A DNA stretch of 64,000 nucleotides from Micromonospora sp. R77 (GTDB lineage Bacteria > Actinomycetota > Actinomycetes > Mycobacteriales > Micromonosporaceae), in the NCBI RefSeq assembly GCF_022747945.1, contig NZ_JALDST010000001.1, positions 6,076,001 to 6,140,000 on the forward strand. Direction: 5' to 3'. The notes under the pieces are model-generated. The model was given only the letters and a program-made list of their open reading frames with translations. It made no database searches and was not told where the DNA came from. Every line of letters starts with the position of its first letter. Positions within the stretch are counted from its first letter, which is position 1. Below, in pieces: positions 44,524 to 52,161 of the stretch. A program made the position numbers and the translations under genes.

Positions 44524-45695
44524 CCGGACTTAGCGTCGTCATCGCGGGCAGTGGCGTCATCGCCCGCACCCACGCGGACGCGATCCTGCGCCACCCCGGT
44601 CTGCGGATCGCCGCGCTCGCCGACCCGGACCAGCGGGCCAACGACGAGCTCGCCGGCTGGATCACCGACCAGGGCGCCCCGACGCCGGAACGCTTCGGGT
44701 CGCTGGGCGATGCGCTCGGCGCCGTGGCGGCGGACCTCGTCGCGATCTGCACGCCCAGCGGATCGCACGCCGATCTCGCCGCGGAGGCGCTGGCGGCGGG
44801 CGCGCACGTGCTCATTGAGAAGCCGCTCGACGCCTCCCTGCCGGCCGCGCGCCGGATCGCCGACGTCGCCGCCCGCGCCGAGGCGGCCGGTCAGCTCTGC
44901 GCGGTGGTCTGCCAGCACCGGTTCGACCCGGCGAGCGTCGCGGTCGCCACCAGGGTGCGGGCCGGTGACTTCGGCCGGATCACCTCTGCGGTCGCCAGCG
45001 TCCCCTGGTGGCGAGGCCAGCGGTACTACGACTCGGCGGGCTGGCGCGGAACCTGGGAACAGGACGGCGGCGGCGCCACCATGAACCAGGGCGTGCACAC
45101 CGTCGACCTGCTGCTCTGGCTGCTCGGCGAGCCCGAGGAGGTGTTCGCCTACGCCGGGGCGCTCGCCCACGACGGCATCGAGGTCGAGGATGTGGCCGCG
45201 GCGACGGTCCGGTTCACCAACGGCGCACTGGCCGTGCTGCACGCCACGACCGCGGCGTACCCGAGCCTCGGTGTGCGGCTGCAGGTGCACGGCTCGCAGG
45301 GCTCTGCGGTGCTCCACGACGACCAGCTGGAATACCTGCACGTGGCCGACGGCCCGGACGCCTCGGCCTACGCCCACGCGGCCGACCAGTCCGCCGACGC
45401 CGTTGCGCCGTCGGAGCTGCGCGGCGCGGTCAAGCCGGACGACGCGTTCGTCATCGGGCATCTGAGGCAGTACCAGGACACGGTCGACGCGATTACCGCC
45501 GGCCGGCGTCCCGGCGTCACCGCGGCCGACGCGCTGCTCGACGTCGCCGTGGTGAAGGCGGTCTACCTCTCCGCCCACCTGCACCGGCCGGTGCGCATCC
45601 GGGCGGTGCTCGACGGTGACTTCGACGATGTCCTCGTCGAGCTGGAGAAGTCGGCCACCGTGGCGGCCCTCGTTCCGGCGCGGGCAGCGCGATGA
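44520..45695 (+). CDS. Gfo/Idh/MocA-family NAD(P)-dependent oxidoreductase
   Basis: 391 residues. N-terminal Rossmann loop VIAGSGVIARTHADAILRHP, then VAICTPSGSHADLAAEALAA and the catalytic-Lys motif LIEKPLDASLPAARRI. The substrate domain carries GGGATMNQGVHTVDLLLWLL, with the conserved His. Such enzymes oxidise or epimerise sugars and inositols. Flanked by two TIM-barrel isomerases with 4-bp overlaps, so the three proteins probably carry out consecutive steps on the imported sugar. Confidence 0.9.
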   Translation: MTGLSVVIAGSGVIARTHADAILRHPGLRIAALADPDQRANDELAGWITDQGAPTPERFGSLGDALGAVAADLVAICTPSGSHADLAAEALAAGAHVLIEKPLDASLPAARRIADVAARAEAAGQLCAVVCQHRFDPASVAVATRVRAGDFGRITSAVASVPWWRGQRYYDSAGWRGTWEQDGGGATMNQGVHTVDLLLWLLGEPEEVFAYAGALAHDGIEVEDVAAATVRFTNGALAVLHATTAAYPSLGVRLQVHGSQGSAVLHDDQLEYLHVADGPDASAYAHAADQSADAVAPSELRGAVKPDDAFVIGHLRQYQDTVDAITAGRRPGVTAADALLDVAVVKAVYLSAHLHRPVRIRAVLDGDFDDVLVELEKSATVAALVPARAAR

Positions 45696-46552
45696 GGTAC
45701 TCGGTCTTCACCGCCTCCACCCCGGACTGGACCCCCGAGGAGACGGTCGCGCAGCTCGCGGCGCAGGGCTGGGACGGCGTCGAATGGCGGATCACCGACC
45801 AGCAGACGGCCGAGCCGCCCGGCTTCTGGGCCGGCAACCGGGCCACCTTCCCCCTCACCGGCCTGGAGTACGAGCTGCTCCGGATCGCGGAGATCACCCG
45901 CACCGCCGGGCTGGCGATGTCCGGGCTCGGCGGGTACGTGCCGGCGTCGGACCATGCCAACGTCGAACGCATGCTCGCCGCGACCGCCACGCTCGGCGCC
46001 GAACGGGTACGGGTCACCATGCCGGCCCTGGCCAGCGGCGACTACCGGGAACTGATGGACGCCACCCGTCGGGACCTGGCCCGGGTCGCCGACCGGGCCG
46101 CCGAGTACGGGGTAACCGCCCTGGTCGAGCTGCACCACGGGACCATCGCCGCGTCCGCATCGGCGGCCATGCGGCTGCTCGACGGGCTCGACCCGCAACA
46201 TGTCGGCGTCATCCACGACATCGGCAACCTCACGATCGAGGGCTTCGAGGATCCGCTGGCAGCCTTCCAACTGCTCGGCCCGTACCTCGCCCACGTCCAC
46301 GTCAAGAACGTCGCCTGGATGGTGACCGGCACCCGGCCGGACGGCGGCCCGCGCTGGTCGGCCGAGTGGGTGCCGCTGCGCGAGGGGCAGGCGGACATCG
46401 AGGCGTACCTGGTTGCGCTGCGCCGGTTCGGGTACGACGGATGGGTGACCGTGGAGGACTTCTCCACCGTGACGCCGCTCGCCGAGCGAACCCGGGACAA
46501 CCTGTCCTACCTGCGAGAACTCGATCGGCGGAGCAGCGGGCGCGGGGCGTGA
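45692..46552 (+). CDS. Sugar phosphate isomerase/epimerase-like TIM barrel protein 2
   Basis: 286 residues. Same superfamily as the gene at 43690 but not a close duplicate: RYSVFTASTPDWTPEETVAQ, GWDGVEWRITDQQ, VELHHGTIAASASAAMRL, GVIHDIGNLTIEG, HVHVKNVAWM, DGWVTVEDFS. Metal ligands Glu, Asp and His are at the expected strand ends. Overlaps both neighbours by 4 bp. Substrate unknown. Confidence 0.84.
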   Translation: MRYSVFTASTPDWTPEETVAQLAAQGWDGVEWRITDQQTAEPPGFWAGNRATFPLTGLEYELLRIAEITRTAGLAMSGLGGYVPASDHANVERMLAATATLGAERVRVTMPALASGDYRELMDATRRDLARVADRAAEYGVTALVELHHGTIAASASAAMRLLDGLDPQHVGVIHDIGNLTIEGFEDPLAAFQLLGPYLAHVHVKNVAWMVTGTRPDGGPRWSAEWVPLREGQADIEAYLVALRRFGYDGWVTVEDFSTVTPLAERTRDNLSYLRELDRRSSGRGA

Positions 46553-47163
46553 GGACCGGGCCGGTGGGTCCGCGACCCGCTGCCACTGCCCGTGTGGACC
46601 GGGCCGGACTCGACCCGGTCCACGCCAGGCCCCGGGTCGTGATCCTTACGGGCGTCTCCGGCAGCGGCAAGTCGGTCGTCGGCACGGCGGTCGCGGAGGC
46701 TCTCGGTCTGCCGTTCGCGGACGGGGACGCCTTCCATCCGCAGGAGAACGTGGCGAAGATGTCGGCCGGCCGGCCACTGACCGACGCCGACCGGTGGCCG
46801 TGGCTGGACGCGATCGGCACGCTGATCGACCAGTGGCGGGCCGCCGGTCAAGGCGGCGTGATCGCCTGCTCGGCACTGCGGCGGGTCTACCGGGGTCGGC
46901 TTGCGGCCGGGCGCCCCGAAGTGGTGTTCGCGTTCCTGGACGTGCCGCAGGCCGTCCTGGCGTACCGGGTCGCGAACCGGCCCGGCCACTTCATGCCCGC
47001 GTCGCTGCTGGCGAGCCAGCTTGCCGCCCTCGAGCCACCGCACCCCGGTGAGCCGACCGTACGGGTGCTGGTCGGCGAGCGGACCACGGTGCAGGAGCAG
47101 GTGCTGGCGATCGTCGCGGCCGTCGCCCCCAGTCCGCCCGGTGCCGGCGGTGCGGTGGTGTGA
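46549..47163 (+). CDS. Gluconokinase-type carbohydrate kinase
   Basis: 204 residues from GTG 46549, overlapping the upstream stop. P-loop ILTGVSGSGKSVVGTAVAEA, then LPFADGDAFHPQENVAKM, MSAGRPLTDADRWPWLDAI and IACSALRRVYRGRL, all typical of GntK. About 25 residues precede the P-loop, longer than usual, so a later start is possible. It phosphorylates gluconate or a related aldonate. As last gene it probably makes the phosphorylated end product; action on 2-keto-3-deoxygluconate from the divergent operon is a possibility, not shown. Confidence 0.88.
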   Translation: MRTGPVGPRPAATARVDRAGLDPVHARPRVVILTGVSGSGKSVVGTAVAEALGLPFADGDAFHPQENVAKMSAGRPLTDADRWPWLDAIGTLIDQWRAAGQGGVIACSALRRVYRGRLAAGRPEVVFAFLDVPQAVLAYRVANRPGHFMPASLLASQLAALEPPHPGEPTVRVLVGERTTVQEQVLAIVAAVAPSPPGAGGAVV

Positions 47164-47267
47164 CGCTCCCGGTTCGGCTGCAAACAGGGAGTACGCCTCT
47201 GCGGTGTGCCGGCGCGAGGCCGGGTCTTGACCTCCACGGGGCAGGGTCTCCGGGTTGGGTGGTTCGG

Positions 47268-48161
47268 CTAGGTGGTTGTTCCGTTCGCTCTGTGTGCCTT
47301 GTCCGGATCGGTTGTCCAGCTGGCCAGCATGGGCAGCAGCCGCGCCGTGGGGGAGTCGGGTTCGACGGTGTAGACGATCAGGCGTTGCTCCGGATCGTGC
47401 GGCCCGACGACGAACTCGATGCCGAAGCTGAGCGGTCCGGCCGTCGGGTGGGCCAGGTGCTTGGTCACCGAGGTCCGGAAGGTGACCCTCTGGTCGTCCC
47501 ACCACCGCGCGACGTCGGGATCGCTGCGGCGCAGCTCCCGCACCAGGTCGGCGAGTCGACGGTCGTCCGGGTGGCGTCCCGTCTCGTAGCGCAGCGCCCC
47601 CACCGCGGCGGCGGCGAAATCTGCCCAGTTCACGATCCGCACCCGCGCGTCGGCATCAAGGAACAGCCACCGCGCGAGCGACGACCCCGGCTCCAGAGCA
47701 GTCCCCAGCACCGCGCTCAACAGCCCGTTACGCGCCAGCACCTCCGAGCGGCGCCCCAGCAGCAGCACCGGCACGTGGTCGAGCACCCCCATCAGGCGCA
47801 GCATCCCCGGGTCGGGCCGCTGAGCGACCTCCGGTCCCGCCCACCGCCGGCGCGAGGTCGGAGCAGCCAGATCCCGCAGGTGGGCGCGTTCGATCTCGTC
47901 CAACTGCAGCGCCCGCGACAACGCCTGCACCACCTCATCGGTGACGGTGTGCTGGCGTCCCTGCTCCAGACGGCTGTAGTGGTCCGGGCTCAACCCGGCG
48001 AGCACGGCGAGTTCCTCCTTGCGCAGACCCGGCACCCGCCGCGGGCCGGGGAAGGCCTCGATTCCCGCCTGGGCAGGGGTCAGGCGGTCACGCCGAGACC
48101 GCAGGAACGCCCCCAGGGCAGCACGGTCAGCAGGCACCCGCCCAGTGTAGGAGCACCCCAC
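47268..48161 (-). CDS. XRE-family regulator with MmyB-like ligand domain
   Basis: 297 residues. HTH: GLRKEELAVLAGLSPDHYSR then LEQGRQHTVTDEVVQALSRAL (residues ~47-90), preceded by LGAFLRSRRDRLTP. The C-terminal MmyB-like (PAS-fold) region covers ~110-290 (WLFLDADARVRIVNWADFAA, LRRSDPDVARWWDDQRV, KHLAHPTAGPLSFG). These regulators commonly sit divergent from one SDR gene, as here. A GTG start at 48137 is an alternative. Probable operator at 48170. Confidence 0.9.
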   Translation of the reverse strand: MGCSYTGRVPADRAALGAFLRSRRDRLTPAQAGIEAFPGPRRVPGLRKEELAVLAGLSPDHYSRLEQGRQHTVTDEVVQALSRALQLDEIERAHLRDLAAPTSRRRWAGPEVAQRPDPGMLRLMGVLDHVPVLLLGRRSEVLARNGLLSAVLGTALEPGSSLARWLFLDADARVRIVNWADFAAAAVGALRYETGRHPDDRRLADLVRELRRSDPDVARWWDDQRVTFRTSVTKHLAHPTAGPLSFGIEFVVGPHDPEQRLIVYTVEPDSPTARLLPMLASWTTDPDKAHRANGTTT

Positions 48162-48169
48162 AGCGCGAA

Positions 48170-48190
48170 CCTGGTCATGGCGTGACCAGG
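48170..48190. promoter_or_regulatory. Inverted repeat between XRE regulator and SDR
   Basis: Perfect 8-bp arms CCTGGTCA and TGACCAGG with a 5-nt spacer, 9 bp from the regulator start and 49 bp before the SDR start. Probable operator of the XRE protein. Confidence 0.65.
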
Positions 48191-48238
48191 CACGACGGGC
48201 CCTGGTGCGTGCTGCGCGTCCACGGTGAGGTGGGAACC

Positions 48239-49000
48239 ATGACCTCCTCCGAGCAGACCCGCACCGTCCTGATCACCGGCTCCACCAGCGGCATCGGCGC
48301 CGCCACCGCCCGGACCCTGGCCGCTCAGGGATGGCGCGTCGTCGTCACCGGCCGCGATCAGCACCGCGGCACCGCCGTCGTCGCCGACATCGAGGACAAC
48401 GGCGGACACGCGGTGTTCGTCCCGTCCGACCTGACCAGCCCATCGGAGGTGCTGCGGGACTTCGCCCGCGCCGCCACCGAGGCCGCCGGTGGGCGACTGG
48501 ACGCGGTGGTCCACAACGCCGCTCTGTGCCCAGCCGTCGACACGGTGAGCCTCACCGACACCGATCTGGAGGCCACCCTCGCGGTGAACGTCCGCGCCCC
48601 TCATGTGCTGACTGCCGCGCTGGCCCCGATGATGGCCGCACGCGGCCACGGCGCGATCGTCGTCATCGGCTCCTGGATGGCCCACGTCGGGCACCCCTTC
48701 GTCGGGCTGTACTCCGCGACCAAGGCCGCCGAGATTCAGCTCGCCCGCAGCTGGGCCGCGGAGTTCGGTCCCCGCGGCGTGCGGGTCAACACCGTCTCCC
48801 CGGGGGCAACGCGTACCCCGATCAACGCAGCCGACGGCGACGTCATCGCTCAGATGACCGCCGGCACCCCCGCCGGACGCCCCGGAACCCCCGAGGAAAT
48901 CGCCGACGCGGTGGCCTGGTTGCTCTCGGACCACGCCGGCTACCTCCACGGCGCGGAGATCGCCGTCGACGGAGGCATCACGGCGACCCGTACCGGTTGA
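48239..49000 (+). CDS. Short-chain dehydrogenase/reductase
   Basis: 253 residues from ATG 48239, with GGTGAGGTGGGA upstream. Classical SDR: cofactor loop VLITGSTSGIGAATARTLA, VVHNAALCP (NNAG variant NAA), catalytic Ser in VVIGSWMAHV, YxxxK as YSATK, and RVNTVSPGATRTP. Target of the divergent XRE regulator; such pairs are typical but the substrate is unknown. Confidence 0.92.
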   Translation: MTSSEQTRTVLITGSTSGIGAATARTLAAQGWRVVVTGRDQHRGTAVVADIEDNGGHAVFVPSDLTSPSEVLRDFARAATEAAGGRLDAVVHNAALCPAVDTVSLTDTDLEATLAVNVRAPHVLTAALAPMMAARGHGAIVVIGSWMAHVGHPFVGLYSATKAAEIQLARSWAAEFGPRGVRVNTVSPGATRTPINAADGDVIAQMTAGTPAGRPGTPEEIADAVAWLLSDHAGYLHGAEIAVDGGITATRTG

Positions 49001-49079
49001 GCCCAGCCGCACGGGCCCACAGACGACAACGCTGATGACCTCGCGCGAACTCGAACCGGGTTTGGCGGTACTGACCGCT

Positions 49080-49766
49080 CTACTCGGCCGGCGCCATGAC
49101 CTTGGACGCCTCTCGGAGTATGGCGGCCAGGTCGCCCAGGGTAGCGAAAGCTGGCCCGCCCCAACCAGGATCGGTGTCGTTGTGTTCCATGGTCCGGAAG
49201 ACGGTCATACCGACCGCTGCCGCCCCGGCCAGCTCACCGTCTGCGCCGTCGCCGACAAAGACGCATTCCGCCGCCTCGACCCCCAGGCGCTCGGCAGCAA
49301 GGTGGTAGATCGCCGGGTCGGGCTTGGCCAGCCCGACATCGCAGGAGAGGATCGCGACATCGAACCGTCGGGCGAGCGGACTCTGCGGCCATGCTTCGGC
49401 AGTGTCCGAGGTGGCATTGCTGATGAGGGCCAGCGGATGCCCGTCGGCGCGTAGCGCGTCGAGCACGTCCAGGGTGGCGGTCGAGACGTTGTTCAGCACC
49501 CGGCGCCCGAGAGCTCGCCGATGCTCACCGGCGCGGGTCACCTGTTCGTTGGTTGGTGTGCCGCCGAGGCGTCCGGCGAGGATGCGGACGGTCTCCTCCA
49601 CGTCCCACCGGACCAGCCGGTCCCGCCAGGTGGCGTGGTACGCGGCGACCAGCTCGACAGGAGCCACCCCCACCATGACCGCCATCTCGCCGACCACCCG
49701 GTCACGCTCCTCGTCGGCCCCCTGGATCAAGGTGTGGAAGAGGTCGAAGATCACCGGTTGGGACAT
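49080..49766 (-). CDS. HAD-superfamily hydrolase
   Basis: 228 residues. Motif I FDLFHTL (nucleophile Asp; Phe at the usual acid position, as in haloacid-dehalogenase-like members), motif II LALISNATSDT, motif III Lys in GLAKPDPAIYHLAAERLG, motif IV VFVGDGADGEL. Small cap domain of helices between motifs I and II. Phosphatase or dehalogenase; substrate unknown. Convergent to the SDR gene. The border of the decayed mobile region lies just upstream. Confidence 0.9.
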   Translation of the reverse strand: MSQPVIFDLFHTLIQGADEERDRVVGEMAVMVGVAPVELVAAYHATWRDRLVRWDVEETVRILAGRLGGTPTNEQVTRAGEHRRALGRRVLNNVSTATLDVLDALRADGHPLALISNATSDTAEAWPQSPLARRFDVAILSCDVGLAKPDPAIYHLAAERLGVEAAECVFVGDGADGELAGAAAVGMTVFRTMEHNDTDPGWGGPAFATLGDLAAILREASKVMAPAE

Positions 49767-49812
49767 CTCGGCATCCTACTGAGATCGTCACCCTGGCCAC
49801 GGTCTGTTCGGA

Positions 49813-49986
49813 CAGCCTGCGCCGATGGCTGGCGGGATGGCATCCCACCGCCGAGGAACGGCTCGCCGGCGGAGAGGTGGGTCGGATCTCGGCCTGGACC
49901 GGCTGCACCTGCAGGGGCACAGCGTCACCGCTTGGCGGTACGCAGACCTGAGATCACCGGTGGAAATTCTGGTGGAGCCCAGTTGA
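49813..49986 (+). pseudogene. Frameshifted gene-end remnant
   Basis: One frame reads SLRRWLAGWHPTAEERLAGG then EVGRISAWTG. After a shift near 49900 another frame continues LHLQGHSVTAWRYADLRSPV to EILVEPS and a stop. The two fit as one protein end. The family is not recognised. The 3' part overlaps the ~60-bp repeat that also occurs at the tRNA scar at 51.4 kb. Confidence 0.35.
49922..49982 (+). repeat. ~60-bp imperfect direct repeat, copy 1
   Basis: Similar to 51364-51425. Both start GCGT(C/G)ACCGCTTGGC and end in a 27-bp block differing at only two positions, closing with TTCTGGTGGAGCCCAG. The end of the block equals the 3' end of a tRNA (CCA plus acceptor strand). Confidence 0.6.
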
Positions 49987-50025
49987 CCCGAACAGCCGCA
50001 CTTCTGCTACGACGGGCAGCGGTGA

Positions 50026-50515
50026 TGGCCAACACCCGACCTCTCCCTCGACACCGTCGAGCAACTCAGGCAGGCTGCGCCGGTGGCGATCGACCGAAGC
50101 GGCGAGTTCTGGCGCGGCGAGGACTTCGCAGACCTTGCCGACCACCTCCGTGAGTTCCCGCCCGGCGGCTATCTGGTGGCGCGGGTAAAGGAGGGTGGTC
50201 TGCCTCCGGTGTGAAGGCAAAGCGTTCACTGTCCTCGCTGACGATGCGGAGGGCTGCGCGCAAGTCTGCTGCGTGGCCTGTGGTGAGCGTGCCTTCATCG
50301 CGGACAGCGCGGATTACTGGCCGGACGCCGAGCCTGACGAATGTGCGTGCCCATGCGGCGGTGAAGTCTTCCAAGCTGCCCCCGGCTTCGCCCTACGCAC
50401 GGACGGTGAGGTCCGATGGATCAGCGTTGGACTGCGTTGCACTGGCGACGGCACGGTGGGCGTCTACGCCGACTGGAAGATCGACTACGTCACTTGGCTT
50501 CGGCGTTGGACGTAG
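50026..50515 (+). pseudogene. Frameshifted Cys-rich conserved hypothetical gene
   Basis: The first frame gives LDTVEQLRQAAPVAIDRSGE, RGEDFADLADHLREFPPGGY and LVARVKEGG, then runs to a stop at 50212. The next frame from ~50197 continues VCLRCEGKAFTVLADD, CAQVCCVACGERAFIADSAD, ECACPCGGEVF and GLRCTGDGTVGVYADWKIDY. One extra G in the run near 50195 explains the break. Four C-x2-C-type pairs suggest zinc ribbons. No start codon exists in the upstream frame after a stop at 50023, so the 5' end is also lost. The 3' end enters the 25-bp repeat at 50489. Confidence 0.55.
50489..50513 (+). repeat. 25-bp direct repeat, copy A
   Basis: GTCACTTGGCTTCGGCGTTG plus GACGT; matches copy B at 50789 at 22 of 25 positions. 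The copies are exactly 300 bp apart and flank the HhH gene. Confidence 0.6.
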
Positions 50516-50542
50516 CTGAGGCAGATCGCGGCGCGCTACGGG

Positions 50543-50779
50543 ATGACGGTGCAGTTGTGGATCGGACCCGACATTATGAGGAGCGTGGACTCTTCCCTCG
50601 GCACTCTGCCGAAGATCGGTGCGCCAGCGACGCGGGCCTTGAACAACGCTGGTTACACGGCTCTGAGTGAGCTTGCCGGGGTGCCGCGTACTGAGCTGGC
50701 CAAGCTACACGGCATGGGCCCGAAAGCGCTCGAGATCATCCAGAGCACGCTTGAGGAGCACAACCTGAGTCTGGGCTAG
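50543..50779 (+). CDS. Helix-hairpin-helix protein (78 aa)
   Basis: Small protein whose C-terminal 60 residues form a tandem HhH-like fold: LPKIGAPATRALNNAGYTAL, SELAGVPRTELAKLHGMGPK then ALEIIQSTLEE. The GxGPKA hairpin is the typical non-specific DNA-binding turn. ATG 50543 has no convincing ribosome site; ATG 50576 would remove 11 residues. It is framed by two 25-bp repeats inside a decayed region, so it may be cargo of a small insertion. Confidence 0.6.
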   Translation: MTVQLWIGPDIMRSVDSSLGTLPKIGAPATRALNNAGYTALSELAGVPRTELAKLHGMGPKALEIIQSTLEEHNLSLG

Positions 50780-50788
50780 CACTCCACC

Positions 50789-50813
50789 GTCACTTGGCTT
50801 CGACGTCGGGCGT
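50789..50813 (+). repeat. 25-bp direct repeat, copy B
   Basis: Counterpart of copy A at 50489-50513 with three mismatches; leads directly into the truncated transposase frame. Confidence 0.6.
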
Positions 50814-50815
50814 GG

Positions 50816-51286
50816 CGTGGGCACCACAACCGCACCACCGGCGAGTTGGCCTTCTACCTGTGCTGGTCACCCCGCCCGGTGCCGCTGCACACCCTCGTCA
50901 CCGTCGCCGGCTCCCGCTGGAGCATCGAAGAGCTGTTCCAGACCGGCAAAGGCCAGGTCGGCCTGGACCACTACCAGGTCCGCGGCTGGACCGGCTGGCA
51001 CCGCTTCATCACCCTGGCCATGCTCGCCCTGGCCGTCCTGAGCATCCTCGCCGCCACCGCGCAGCAGCCCGACGCTGATCCGGAGATCATCGCGCTGACC
51101 GTCGCCGAGATCCGCCGACTCCTCAACGCCTTCATCCTCGCCACACCGCTACCGTCAGCACACACCCTGCACTGGTCGATCTGGCGACGAACATCCCAAG
51201 CCCGAGCCCGACGATCCCACTACCAGCGCAGACAGGCCAAGTGGCGTTGGAGTATTAGAAGAAGAATCGCGCGTGGATCCGGATGA
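50816..51286 (+). pseudogene. Truncated IS701-type transposase, C-terminal part
   Basis: The frame gives RTTGELAFYLCWSPRPVPLH, TLVTVAGSRWSIEELFQTGK and GLDHYQVRGWTGWHRFITLA, i.e. the final catalytic Glu region (RWSIEE) and helical tail of actinobacterial IS701/DDE transposases. About two thirds of a normal ~400-residue protein, including the two catalytic Asp, is missing at the 5' end. Non-functional relic. Confidence 0.75.
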
Positions 51287-51363
51287 CGGCCGCACACGGG
51301 CACCTCCGGCGCGGGCTCGTCAGGCTGCCTCGGCCAGCGACCGTGGCTGGGCGGGGAGGGACG

Positions 51364-51425
51364 GCGTGACCGCTTGGCTCTACTCGGGACCGAGGTCAAC
51401 CGATGGAAGTTCTGGTGGAGCCCAG
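51364..51425 (+). repeat. ~60-bp imperfect direct repeat, copy 2
   Basis: Counterpart of 49922-49982. Its right end runs into the tRNA-Ala 3' segment. Confidence 0.6.
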
Positions 51426-51458
51426 GGGACTTGAACCCCTAACCCCTGCCTTGCAAAG
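51413..51458 (-). tRNA. tRNA-Ala(UGC) 3' half, attachment-site scar
   Basis: On the minus strand: anticodon loop TTTGCAA (anticodon TGC), 3' anticodon strand GGCAG, T-arm AGGGGTTCAAGTCCCCT, acceptor strand GGGCTCC, discriminator A and CCA. U70 of the G3:U70 alanine identity pair is in place. The match stops at the 5' edge of the anticodon loop; the expected CTGCC strand, D-arm and 5' acceptor strand are absent. An anticodon-loop-to-3'-end segment is the usual core of tyrosine-integrase att sites, so this is probably an attL/attR left by an integrative element, not a working tRNA. Confidence 0.7.
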
Positions 51459-52161
51459 ATCAAGACGGCTGTCTGCCGGCGTCGGTCAGTACCGCTCAGC
51501 AGCACGCCATTTCGCCCGTGGTCTGTCCCGGGCTGTGTCCGTCGGCGGGCTTGGCTGTACCGATGGCTGTACAGCCACCTGCTAATCCGCAGGTTTTGTT
51601 GATGGCTCCCTTCAGCGGAGCGTGCGCTCGGACGTCTCGGAATGGTGTTCGTAGTCGTGGACCAAACGGCGGTGTCTTACGCTAAACCCACCGCATCGTC
51701 ATCGCGGCGACCGCCGCCGGACCGGAGGACACCAAATTATGCGTAAGGTCGTGGTCTATGAGCTGCTGTCTTTAGACGGAGTTGCCGAAGAGCCGGGAAA
51801 CTGGATGTTCGACGTCGATCAGCAGGTCTTCGAGAACCTTTCCAGCGTCATCAGCACGCAGGATATCGTGCTGCTGGGACGCGGTACGTACGACTACTGG
51901 GTGGATTACTGGCCCAGCTCGGACGTCGAACCGTTCGCCACCTTCATCAACCGCACAGCCAAGCACGTCATCACGTCCAGTAAGCCCGCCACGGAGTGGG
52001 CTGGGACGGTCTTGGTGGATGTTCCGGTCGCCGACTATGTTGCGTCTCTCAAGCGTCAGGAGGGCGGTGACATCGGAGTGCACGGCAGCATCAGCTTGGC
52101 CCAGTCTCTCCTCAAAGCGGGATTGGTCGACGAGCTGCGACTGGTCATCACTCCGGCGCTA

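Noticed and set aside
51403..51585. 60-codon plus-strand frame beginning MEVLVEPRGLEPLTP
   Set aside because: This is the familiar artefact of translating the complement of a tRNA 3' end; the tRNA-Ala scar explains it.
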